Origin: CAYLPT01 sp964385645
Lineage (GTDB): Bacteria > Armatimonadota > Hebobacteria > Hebobacterales > Hebobacteraceae
DNA length: 48,644 nt
Assembly (NCBI GenBank): GCA_964385645.1
Contig: CAYLPT010000068.1
Coordinates: 1 to 48,644 of the forward strand
Direction of reading: 5' to 3'
Shown piece after piece: positions 17,831-25,192 of this stretch (the stretch's first letter is position 1; each line of letters starts with the position of its first letter). Both the position numbers and the translations under genes were made by a program. Under the pieces are notes generated by a model, which was not told the origin of the DNA, did not search any database, and was given only the letters and a program-made list of their open reading frames with translations.

Positions 17831-19115
17831 ATGGGAGGCAGAGACGCGATCTGCAATCGAGTCGGGGACTGCGCTGGAGATTCTTGATTCGCGGGGCAAC
17901 CCGAGCCTCGAGGTCACGGTGGAGTTGAGTGGCGGCATACGCGGGTCGGCTGCCGTGCCCTCGGGAGCGTCAACCGGCGAGAATGAAGCGGTTGAGCTGC
18001 GGGACGGCGATGCCAAGCGCTATGGTGGCAAGGGCGCATTGACAGCAGTCGCCAACGTGGGCGATGTCATCGCGCCGAAGCTGGTCGGCTGCAACCCGAC
18101 GAAGCAGGCCGAAGTTGATCGCGTGATGATGGCCCTGGACGGAACGCCGAACAAGGCCAGACTCGGGGCGAACGCCATCCTGGGAGTGTCAGTGGCGGTC
18201 GCCCGGGCGGCCGCTCGAGCCTGCCGGCTGCCGCTCTGCCAGTACCTGGGAGGCCCGGGGGGCAGTTCGCCTTCCGGCCCCCATGATGAACATCCTGAAC
18301 CGGGGCAAGCACGCGGATAACAGCGTTGACTTTCAGGAGTTCATGGTCATGCCGATCGGCGCTCCCACCTTTGCCCAAGCACTCCCCTACGGGGCCGAGA
18401 CCTTCCACGCGCTGAAGTCGATCCTCAGCAAGAAGGGCTATGCCACTGCGGTGGGTGACGAAGGCGGGTTCGCCCCCAACCTGAAGAGCAACGAGGAGGC
18501 CTGCGAGGTCGTCGTGGAGGCGATCCAGGCCGCGGGCTGTGAGCCGGGTAGGGACGTTGCCATCGCCCTCGACCCAGCAGCAGGCTCTTTCTTCGACAAG
18601 GGAGTCTACAGCCTGTCGAAGTCCGGCGGAGGCACGAAGACGAGCGCCGGGATGACGGCGCTGTACGGGGAGTGGATCGCTCGCCTCCCGATCGTCTCCA
18701 TCGAGGATGGCCTGGCCGAGGGCGACTGCCAGGGATCTGCGGAGCATACCCGGGCGCTGGGTGATCGCGTGCAGATCGTGGGCGATGACCTTTATGTGAC
18801 GAACACCAAGTGCATATCTCGCGGCCTCGCGGAAAGAAGCACCAATGCCGTCCGGATCAAGCTCAACCAGATCGGGACGGTTACTGAGACGATGGACGCG
18901 ATCTCCTTGTGCCAGAAGGCTGGCGGTTCGTGATCTCCCATCGGTCGGGCGAGACGGAAGACACCGTCCTGGCCGACTTCGCGGTGGCGATGGGCGGCGG
19001 CCGGATCAAGACCGGGTCCGCCTGTCGCAGTGAGCGAGTCGCTAAGTACAATCGCCTGCTGCGGATCGAGCAGGAGCTTGGGAAGAGCGCGGTCCTCGGC
19101 GATCCGCTGACGTAG
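17831..19115 (+). pseudogene. eno: Enolase, interrupted by frameshifts
   Basis: Read across frames, this is a full-length enolase (about 428 residues), converting 2-phosphoglycerate to phosphoenolpyruvate. Visible motifs: EILDSRGNPSLEV, PSGASTGENEA, PMMNILN, GDEGGFAP, SIEDGLAEGD, the catalytic-lysine segment IKLNQIGT, SHRSGETED and IKTGSACRSER. The reading frame changes at a G6 run near 18257-18262, where removing one G gives LGGPGAVRLPAPMMN, and again near 18925 between QKAG and RFVISH. No start codon lies in frame with the first segment; ATG 17831 is one frame off, so a third small indel near 17849-17855 is likely. Active-site residues are intact. Fluoride inhibits enolase, and eno is a known fluoride-riboswitch gene. 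Sequencing error and true decay are both possible. Confidence 0.85.
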
Positions 19116-19145
19116 ACCGCCATGCCGTGCAGGAGGCCAGGAAGA

Positions 19146-20378
19146 GTGGAGACGCAGAGTACCCCAGCGCAGCCGCAGAAGTGGCTGAATCGCAATGTCA
19201 TCGGCATGGGCCTGGCGAGTTTCCTGTCCGATGCGAGCCATGAGATGGCGACGGCTGTTCTGCCCGGCTTTCTGGCCGTGATTGGGGCGCCGGCGGCCGC
19301 GCTTGGCCTGATCGAGGGCGTAGCGGACGCGGCGTCGAGCTTTGTGAAGCTGGCCGCCGGGTGGTACAGCGACCGCATCGGTCACCGCAAGGCCATTGCC
19401 GTCGGCGGCTACTTCGTCACCGGCGTCGCCAAGGCGCTTTTCGCTCTCGTCTATGCCTGGCCGCTGGTGCTGGTGGGGCGCACCGTGGCCTGGCTAGGAC
19501 GAGGCGTACGCGGTCCTCTGCGAGACGCAATCCTCGCCGAGTCAGTGCCGGCCGAAAGCCGCGGGCGGGCCTTCGGGTTTCATCGGGCGGGGGACACGTT
19601 GGGGGCCATCGTCGGCCCGGCGATTGCGGTGGCATTGCTGGCATGGCTGCAACCGCATGCCGCTGGCAATCCCTCCGCCCCGTTTCGGTTGATCTTCTGG
19701 CTCACGCTCATACCGGGAGTAAGCGCCGCGGTGGCCTTCGCTGCTCTGGTCACCGAGCGCCGGGGAGCGCCGAGCCATGAGCTCCGGTTCTGGGGCGCCC
19801 TCAGATCACTACCCCCGGCCTACCGCAGGCTCCTGGTTGGCGTTGGCGTGTTCGGACTGGCCGACTTCGCCCCGACGCTGATGATCCTGGCCGCGACGCA
19901 GCTTCTCGCCCCGGGACATGGCGTGGTCCGTGCGGCGCAGATCGCGGGCCTGCTGTACATGGTCCGCAACATCGCCTATGCCGGCGCCTCATTCCCCATC
20001 GGCGCGCTCAGCGACCGCGTGGGGCGACGCGGACTGCTGGTCTTGGGGTATCTGGTGGGCGCTGCAGTCGCGGCGGGGTTCGGGCTCGCGTTCACACTCT
20101 CTCTGCACAGCATGGCCTATCTGCTAGCGCTGTTCGTGCTCGCCGGGGTCTACATCGCCGCCGAGGATGCGCTGGAGGGGGTGATGACGGCCGACTACAC
20201 GGCTCCCGAGGTGCGGGGCACGGCCTACGGGCTGCTTGCCACCGTGAATGGCGTTGGCGATTTCGCAGCAAGTGCCGCCGTCGGCCTGCTGTGGACGGCG
20301 ATATCGCCGATCGCCGGATTCGGCTACGCGGCGGCACTCATGCTCGTCGGAGCGGCCATTCTCCATACCGTCCGCTAG
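19146..20378 (+). CDS. MFS transporter in fluoride operon 1
   Basis: A 410-residue, roughly 12-helix MFS protein. Family motifs include GWYSDRIGHRKAIA in loop 2-3, LGRGVRGPLRDAILAESVP in the helix 4-5 region, and the repeat GALSDRVGRRGLLV in the second half. I chose GTG 19146 because AGGA is five bases upstream and the membrane fold begins soon after (NVIGMGLASFLSD); an in-frame ATG at 19122 has no ribosome binding site. The substrate is unknown. It follows enolase by 30 bases and precedes a Nudix gene by 15, so it is likely under riboswitch 1. With no CrcB or CLC-F nearby, it is one of two export candidates; that role is inference. Confidence 0.85.
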   Translation: METQSTPAQPQKWLNRNVIGMGLASFLSDASHEMATAVLPGFLAVIGAPAAALGLIEGVADAASSFVKLAAGWYSDRIGHRKAIAVGGYFVTGVAKALFALVYAWPLVLVGRTVAWLGRGVRGPLRDAILAESVPAESRGRAFGFHRAGDTLGAIVGPAIAVALLAWLQPHAAGNPSAPFRLIFWLTLIPGVSAAVAFAALVTERRGAPSHELRFWGALRSLPPAYRRLLVGVGVFGLADFAPTLMILAATQLLAPGHGVVRAAQIAGLLYMVRNIAYAGASFPIGALSDRVGRRGLLVLGYLVGAAVAAGFGLAFTLSLHSMAYLLALFVLAGVYIAAEDALEGVMTADYTAPEVRGTAYGLLATVNGVGDFAASAAVGLLWTAISPIAGFGYAAALMLVGAAILHTVR

Positions 20379-20393
20379 AAGGAGTTTGCCAAC

Positions 20394-20850
20394 ATGAATG
20401 TGCGCGTGGTGACGCTCATCCTCCGAGACAACCAGGTTCCCCTCATGAAGCACAGGAGGCGGGGAGTCTTTCGCTGGGCCCTGCCGGGCGGCGCAGTGCG
20501 GGAAGGCGAGAGTGTCAGCGACTGCGCGCCGCGAGCTGGTTGAGGGGACGAGGCTCGAGGTGCAGCTGGGGAAGCTCCGGTACGTGGCCGATGTCATCTC
20601 GCCGGATCGCCGAGAACACATCGTCTGCCTAATCTTGCTGGCTGAGATCACGGGGGGCGAGTTCGGAGTGACGCCGAGGAGTACGCTCGGGGAGCGCCTG
20701 GACGAGCCACACTGGTTCCCGCTTGACGACACGCCGGTCTGCTACCCGCCGGTCGCTCGCCACATCTGTGACGAGGCGGCTCAGGGATTCTCGGCTGGCG
20801 CGATCTACCCGGGCTACGTCTGGGTGTCGGAGCCAGAGAACGAGCGTTAG
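20394..20850 (+). pseudogene. Nudix hydrolase with a frameshift inside the Nudix box
   Basis: ATG 20394 follows AAGGAG with nine-base spacing and encodes VRVVTLILRDNQVPLMKHRRRGVFRWALPGGAVREGESVSDCA, then runs into a TGA. The next frame continues RELVEGTRLEV, completing the box G-x5-E-x7-REL-x-E, and reads on to 20850 with normal Nudix-like sequence (HWFPLDDTPV). Together they give about 152 residues. Nudix enzymes hydrolyse nucleoside diphosphates linked to other groups; the substrate cannot be deduced. The lesion lies near 20527 and is not in a homopolymer. The second E of REUxEE is Gly here (VEGT), which would weaken metal binding even if the frame were restored. Confidence 0.75.
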
Positions 20851-20918
20851 CCAGGAGGCCTGATACGCGAAGGCCGCGACTGCGGAATCCAAGATCGGAC
20901 CCGTCCGTTCCGCCGGAG

Positions 20919-21155
20919 GTGGCGGGGCAGGAGGAGGCGCTTCGCATCGTCATCTTGGGCGCGCTGCCGGACCTTCGTCTGCCCGCGCTCAGGAATCTCC
21001 TGCGCGCCGTCCGCTACGCCGAGGAGGGCGCGGAGGCGGTGGTAGTCAGGCTGCCCGACCTGAATGACGCTCCCCGGCGGCGCCTGCTGTTAGCGATCCA
21101 CGGCGGACAGGCCGACGGCAAGGCGCGGCCAGCAGCGACTGAGGAGGCGCAATGA
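20919..21155 (+). CDS. Small hypothetical protein coupled to the phosphatase gene
   Basis: A 78-residue protein beginning at GTG 20919: QEEALRIVILGALPDLRLPALRNLLRAV, then EGAEAVVVRLPDLNDAPRRRLLLAIHGG. The alternation of helix and strand suggests a small folded protein, but I do not recognise a family. Its TGA overlaps the ATG of the next gene (ATGA), and GAGGAGG near its end serves that gene. The tight coupling argues that it is translated. There is no strong ribosome binding site of its own, so the start is uncertain and the frame is open some way upstream. Confidence 0.5.
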   Translation: MAGQEEALRIVILGALPDLRLPALRNLLRAVRYAEEGAEAVVVRLPDLNDAPRRRLLLAIHGGQADGKARPAATEEAQ

Positions 21156-21784
21156 CCAGGGTACTGCTGATCCGACACGGCCAGACCGAATGGAACCGCC
21201 AGCAGGTCTTCCGGGGCCGCGCGGACATCCCACTGAGCAATGTCGGCATTGAGCAAGCGATGGCGCTCGCCGAGCGACTTGCAGAGGAACCGATTGCCGC
21301 GGTGTACTCGAGCCCGCTCGCCAGAGCCCTGGTTACCGCCGAACACGTGGCCCGACCACACAACCTCCAGCCCCACCGGGTGGATGGGTTGACCGATATC
21401 AGCTTCGGCGCCTGGGAGGGGCGGTCGCACGAAGACGTAAGGCAGGAGGACGGCGAGCTGTATGAGCGCTGGCAATCGCAGCCACACCTAGTCAGGCTGC
21501 CCGATGGCGAGGCCCTTGCGGGAGTTCGTCAGAGGGCGACGGCCGCGCTCGACGACATCGTCACGCGGCACGGCGGTGGTACGGTCGCAGTGGTCGCGCA
21601 TCGTGTGGTTAACAAGGTCCTGCTCTGCGCCTTCCTGGGCCTGGGCGATGACGCCTTTTGGCGCATCCGACAGGACACTGGCTGCCTGAATATCGTCGCG
21701 TGCAATGGTGATCGGAAGGCGGTCCTGCTGCTCAACGATATCTGCCACCTACACCGCATGGAACGGGATACCGGTGACTTCTGA
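21152..21784 (+). CDS. Histidine phosphatase, phosphoglycerate-mutase-like
   Basis: A 210-residue histidine phosphatase superfamily protein. The phospho-accepting RHG motif is in LIRHGQTEWN at residues 6-15; AVYSSPLARALVTAE and FGAWEGRSHEDV follow, and the second catalytic His is in VAVVAHRVVNKVLL. Such proteins range from cofactor-dependent phosphoglycerate mutases to general phosphatases (GpmB, CobC types); at this length a phosphatase is as likely as a mutase. The operon already carries enolase, so a role in clearing or interconverting phosphoglycerates when fluoride blocks enolase is attractive but is inference. ATG 21152 has GAGGAGG upstream and overlaps the preceding small gene by four bases. 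Confidence 0.85.
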   Translation: MTRVLLIRHGQTEWNRQQVFRGRADIPLSNVGIEQAMALAERLAEEPIAAVYSSPLARALVTAEHVARPHNLQPHRVDGLTDISFGAWEGRSHEDVRQEDGELYERWQSQPHLVRLPDGEALAGVRQRATAALDDIVTRHGGGTVAVVAHRVVNKVLLCAFLGLGDDAFWRIRQDTGCLNIVACNGDRKAVLLLNDICHLHRMERDTGDF

Positions 21785-21908
21785 GCAGGACGGCCGCCGC
21801 GAGGAGCCACTCGCGCCAGACAGAGCGATCATGCAGGTGACCAGCGGTGGTTCATCTGCAGCAGGATCACCCCATCCGGTCGGCACAGGACTGCATGGAT
21901 AGGGCCTG

Positions 21909-22604
21909 GTGCGGGCCTACGGCGGACGGCGGGTAGTCAACGGGGTGCACATCTCAGTTCGTCCGGGCGAAGTGGTCGGGCTGCTCGGCCCCAATGGAGC
22001 GGGCAAGACCACGACTCTTTACCTGCTCACCAGGCTAGTGAGTGGGAACGCCGGGCGCATGCACCTTGATGGCCGGGATATCACTTCGCTCCCCATGCAT
22101 CGCCGGGCGCGGTTGGGGCTGGGGCATCTGCCACAGGAGGCATCTGTCTTCCGCGAGATGACAGTGGAGCAGAATCTGCTGGCAGTGCTGGAGATGCCTG
22201 GCCTCGGCCGACAGGAGCGACGCCAGCGCGTCGGGGAGTTGCTCGCCGAGTTCGATATCGGGCGCATTCGGGGCCTGAAGGGTTACCAGATCTCGGGAGG
22301 AGAGAGACGCCGAGTGGAGGTCGCCCGCGCGCTGTGCACCAGACCGCGGTGCCTGCTTCTCGATGAGCCCTTTCTCGGGGTAGACCAGATCACGGTGGTT
22401 GAGATCCAGGAGATCATCTCGGATCTGAAGGGCAGAGGCATCGGAGTGATCCTCACCGATCACAACGTCTGGGATACGCTCCGCGTCACCGACCGGGCCT
22501 ATGTCATGTATGAGGGCAGAGCGCTGGTTGCGGGCACGGCGGCGGAAATCGGCGCCAGCCCCCTGGCCAGGCGGTTCCACCTCGGGGACCGGTCCCAGTT
22601 GTGA
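21909..22604 (+). CDS. LptB-like ABC transporter ATP-binding protein
   Basis: A 231-residue ATPase with Walker A GPNGAGKTT, Q-loop LPQEAS, signature ISGGERRR, Walker B CLLLDEPF and switch TDHN. The stretch after Walker B (GVDQITVVEIQEIISDLKGRGIGVILTDHNV) and the tail ARRFHLGDRSQL are characteristic of LptB, the LPS-export ATPase. No lptF, lptG, lptA or lptC is nearby, so it is an orphan here. The N-terminus is short: GTG 21909 gives MRAYGGRRVV, lacking about eight residues of the first strand, and a TAG lies in frame six bases upstream. A one-base loss after ATG 21895 could explain this. It is the last gene of fluoride operon 1, before promoter 2. Confidence 0.8.
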   Translation: MRAYGGRRVVNGVHISVRPGEVVGLLGPNGAGKTTTLYLLTRLVSGNAGRMHLDGRDITSLPMHRRARLGLGHLPQEASVFREMTVEQNLLAVLEMPGLGRQERRQRVGELLAEFDIGRIRGLKGYQISGGERRRVEVARALCTRPRCLLLDEPFLGVDQITVVEIQEIISDLKGRGIGVILTDHNVWDTLRVTDRAYVMYEGRALVAGTAAEIGASPLARRFHLGDRSQL

Positions 22605-22646
22605 CAAGAACACTGTCTCCGCCGGTCACCGGATGACCTCGGCCCG

Positions 22647-22675
22647 TTGACCGGCGGGTCAAGATAGGGTATATT
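22647..22675 (+). promoter_or_regulatory. Sigma70-type promoter of fluoride operon 2
   Basis: TTGACC (22647-22652), 17-base spacer, TATATT (22670-22675). The expected start, seven bases on, is the first G of the riboswitch at 22682. It is the best sigma70-like match noticed in the window. Confidence 0.8.
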
Positions 22676-22681
22676 CAGTGT

Positions 22682-22746
22682 GGCGATGGAGGCCGCCAAG
22701 GCCGGGGCTCGGGCCTGAACAGCCATTGAGGCTAATGGCTCCTGAT
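22682..22746 (+). promoter_or_regulatory. Fluoride riboswitch (crcB motif) 2
   Basis: GGCGATGGAGGCCGCC opens the aptamer, followed by a variable hairpin (AGGCC/GGGCCT), CTGAACAGCC, a short P2 hairpin ending GGCT, and AATGGCTCCTG. It is nearly identical in its conserved parts to riboswitch 1, 5.8 kb upstream, although the variable hairpins differ. The P1-loop GGAG pairs with CTCC in the fluoride-bound pseudoknot. That CTCC is also the 5' arm of the terminator at 22738-22781, so fluoride binding should prevent termination and switch on the operon. Confidence 0.92.
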
Positions 22747-22781
22747 CTGCACCAGTAGGGTGCGTGGGTCAGGAGCTTTTT
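22738..22781 (+). terminator. Rho-independent terminator of riboswitch 2 (expression platform)
   Basis: GCTCCTGA (22738-22745) pairs with TCAGGAGC (22769-22776) and T5 follows (22777-22781). An inner hairpin GCACC-AGTA-GGGTGC fills the loop. The 5' arm overlaps the aptamer pseudoknot strand, giving a classic ON switch. Confidence 0.9.
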
Positions 22782-22802
22782 GCATCCATGGCCAGGGGAT
22801 CG

Positions 22803-24794
22803 ATGGTGAGCAGACGGCCCAGCAAGCATATGACCTATCACGACGTGAGCGAGGCGCTCGCACAGACCGGGTGCTGCATCTGCCGCTTGGCTGACGACGC
22901 CGTGAGGCGGTACCTGGAATCCCTGCTGTGGGAGTTTGTGAACGACGCCGGGGTGCGGGAGGAGCTGCGAGCCGCCCGAGGGTTCTGCCGGGAGCACTCG
23001 TGGCAGGTGCAGGCGATGGGCAGCCCCTTAGGGGCTGCGATTCTGTGGCGCGACCTGCTCACCCAGGAGCTCGCCGAACTGCCGCGTCCTGACGTCGAAC
23101 CAAGGCGTCGAAGACCCGCGCCCCAGAGACAGTGTCCGGCCTGCGCACAGCGAGATGAGGCCGAGCAGCGGCTCCTGGAGACGCTGCTCGAGCACCTGGA
23201 GGCAGGCGGGCTGCGGATCGAGTACACTGACTCATCGGGTCTCTGCCTGCCGCACCTGGGGAGGGCGCTGGGAAGCGCGCCACCCCAAGCTCATCGTTTC
23301 CTGGTCAGGGCCGAGTCCGAGAAGCTCAACCGTCTCCTGGGCGAGCTCTCGGAGATCATCCGGAAGAACGACTACCGCTTCCGGGATGAGCCCTGGGGAG
23401 CGGAGCGCGACGCCTGGGTGAGAGCAACCGGGAAGCTCAAAGGAGAGAAGCCGGACACACAAGGTGATTCTGGGCGATGGAGTGCCGCCCGAGACGAGCT
23501 TGTCCTCGTCCGAACCGCAAGCGCTGATGACTCCTGTACCGTGCCGTGTCACAGCCACGACTCGTGTGTGCGAGTCGAGTTCAGACGGGGAGGACGAGAG
23601 GTGAACCAGTGGCTCATCGCATTCATGTGGTTGTCGCTCGCGCTGATCGCGGGCATGGTGTCGGTCAGGATCGCCATCTCAGTCTCGTTGCTGGAGATCG
23701 CGATCGGGGTGATTGGGGGCAACTTCCTCGGCCTCCACACCACCGACTGGGTGAACTTCCTCGCCGGCTTTGGCGCGATCCTGCTGACGTTCCTGGCCGG
23801 CGCCGAGATCGACCCGGAGGCATTGCGCAAGCACCTCAGGTCCAGCCTTGCCATCGGCTTTCTCTCCTTCCTGTTGCCATTCGTCGGCGCGATGGCCTTC
23901 GCTCGCCACGTCTCGGGCTGGGACTCGCGGGCGGCCCAGATCGCGGGCATCGCCCTCTCCACGACCTCGGTTGCGGTCGTCTACGCAGTGATGGTGGAGA
24001 CCGGCCTCAACTGCACCGAGCTCGGCAAGCTCATCCTCGCCGCCTGCTTCATCACCGATCTGGGTACGGTGTTGGCGCTGGGGGTACTCTTCGCCAACTA
24101 CAATCTCTGGCTGGCGCTGTTCGCGGGCGTGACGGTGGTGGTGTTGGCGATCCTGCCGCGGACCGCGGCCTGGTTCTTTGGCAGCTACGGCGGCCGCGTC
24201 AGCGAGTTGGAGACCAAGTTCATCGTGGTGCTGCTCCTCGGGTTGGGCGGACTGGCGGCAAAGGCAGGCAGCGAGGCGGTGCTGCCGGCCTATCTCCTGG
24301 GACTGGCATTGGCGGCGCAGTTCGGCCAGCACCGGGACCTGGCGCGTCGGCTCCGGACCTCGGTCTTCGGCCTGCTCACCCCCTTCTACTTTCTGAAGGC
24401 GGGGATGCTGGTGTCGTTGCCGGCGCTGTGGGCCGGCGCCGGCCTGATCGGGCTGCTCCTCGTGGCGAAGCTCGTCACTAAGGCAATAGGGGTGTACCCG
24501 TTGACACGGGTCTTTCGGCTGCCCAGTCGGGAGGGGATCTACGCCACCCTGCTGATGTCCACGGGGCTGACCTTTGGCACCATCTCAGCGCTGTTTGGTT
24601 ACCAACGCGGGTTCATCTCCCAGAGTCAGTATACCGTGCTGGTTACGGTGGTCATCGGAAGCGCGGTGATGCCCACGCTGATCGCGCAGGCCTGGTTCAC
24701 GCCGAAGGTCGCGCCGTCTGCTGAACAGGCGCAGGCCGCCCATCATCTTGTGGAGGTCGAAGAGCGTGTTTGGGAAGATACTGATCGCCAATGA
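22803..24794 (+). CDS. DUF6062 copy 2 in one open frame with a CPA2-type cation/proton antiporter
   Basis: As written, one frame of 663 residues has two parts. Residues 1 to about 215 are DUF6062, with C24xxC27/C62xxH65 and C111xxC114/C148xxH151 and the tail IRKNDYRFRDEPWGAERDAWVRATGKLKG. From about residue 267 a CPA2/KefB-NapA-like antiporter begins (NQWLIAFMWLSLALIAG, with NFLAGFGAILLTFLAGAEIDPE), about 12 helices. The linker is unstructured and unlike either family. An internal GTG at 23601 with GGGGAGG upstream could start the antiporter alone (397 residues), so true fusion and two coupled genes are both possible. ATG 22803 was preferred (AGGGG upstream); ATG 22788 is possible. Antiporters are known fluoride-riboswitch partners; fluoride export is inference. 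Confidence 0.8.
   Translation: MVSRRPSKHMTYHDVSEALAQTGCCICRLADDAVRRYLESLLWEFVNDAGVREELRAARGFCREHSWQVQAMGSPLGAAILWRDLLTQELAELPRPDVEPRRRRPAPQRQCPACAQRDEAEQRLLETLLEHLEAGGLRIEYTDSSGLCLPHLGRALGSAPPQAHRFLVRAESEKLNRLLGELSEIIRKNDYRFRDEPWGAERDAWVRATGKLKGEKPDTQGDSGRWSAARDELVLVRTASADDSCTVPCHSHDSCVRVEFRRGGREVNQWLIAFMWLSLALIAGMVSVRIAISVSLLEIAIGVIGGNFLGLHTTDWVNFLAGFGAILLTFLAGAEIDPEALRKHLRSSLAIGFLSFLLPFVGAMAFARHVSGWDSRAAQIAGIALSTTSVAVVYAVMVETGLNCTELGKLILAACFITDLGTVLALGVLFANYNLWLALFAGVTVVVLAILPRTAAWFFGSYGGRVSELETKFIVVLLLGLGGLAAKAGSEAVLPAYLLGLALAAQFGQHRDLARRLRTSVFGLLTPFYFLKAGMLVSLPALWAGAGLIGLLLVAKLVTKAIGVYPLTRVFRLPSREGIYATLLMSTGLTFGTISALFGYQRGFISQSQYTVLVTVVIGSAVMPTLIAQAWFTPKVAPSAEQAQAAHHLVEVEERVWEDTDRQ
23587..23603 (+). 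promoter_or_regulatory. Internal ribosome binding site and GTG start for the antiporter
   Basis: GGGGAGG (23587-23593), seven-base spacer, GTG 23601. The start fits the normal antiporter N-terminus. In the +1 frame a run from the DUF6062 tail (GDGVPPETSL, resembling HRPPGTSL of copy 1) ends at the TGA overlapping this GTG. An indel near 23450 would therefore give two genes with a GTGA overlap. Confidence 0.6.
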
Positions 24795-25188
24795 CGGTTC
24801 TGCCGGTGCCCGTCGCGCGCTGGAGGTGGCGGCCGATGTCGCAGCCTGCTACGGGGCCGAGCTCCACTCGATCTCGGTAGAGGAGGACCTGCCCAGGTAC
24901 GCCGCGACCATTGATGAGGTCGATGCCGTGAAGGAGCAGAGAAACCACTACTTCGAGCGGGTGAACGCGGAGGCTGAGATGATCGCGGCCCAACACAACG
25001 TGGAGATCCAGACACATGTGGTTCCGGGACACGAGGTGGAGACGATCATCAACTTCTGCAAAGAGGGCGGCTTCGATCTGCTGGTGCTCGGCTTCATGGG
25101 CCACTCTCGCATCTACGAGCGCATCTGGGGCAGCACCTCCCAGACGCTGACGCGACTGTCCCCGTGCAGCGTGCTCATCGTCAAGTAA
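24766..25188 (+). CDS. Universal stress protein (UspA family)
   Basis: A 140-residue single-domain Usp. The N-terminal strand KILIANDGSAGARRALEVA and the ATP-binding motif G-x2-G-x9-G-S (GFMGHSRIYERIWGST) are present, so the ATP-binding type is expected. GTG 24766 was chosen because GGAGG at 24752-24756 stands nine bases upstream and the first strand starts directly after; it overlaps the end of the antiporter gene by 29 bases. Usp genes are among the known partners of fluoride riboswitches. It lies between the antiporter and the first dynamin-like gene, four bases before the latter, so all should share one transcript. Confidence 0.92.
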   Translation: MFGKILIANDGSAGARRALEVAADVAACYGAELHSISVEEDLPRYAATIDEVDAVKEQRNHYFERVNAEAEMIAAQHNVEIQTHVVPGHEVETIINFCKEGGFDLLVLGFMGHSRIYERIWGSTSQTLTRLSPCSVLIVK

Positions 25189-25192
25189 GAGG

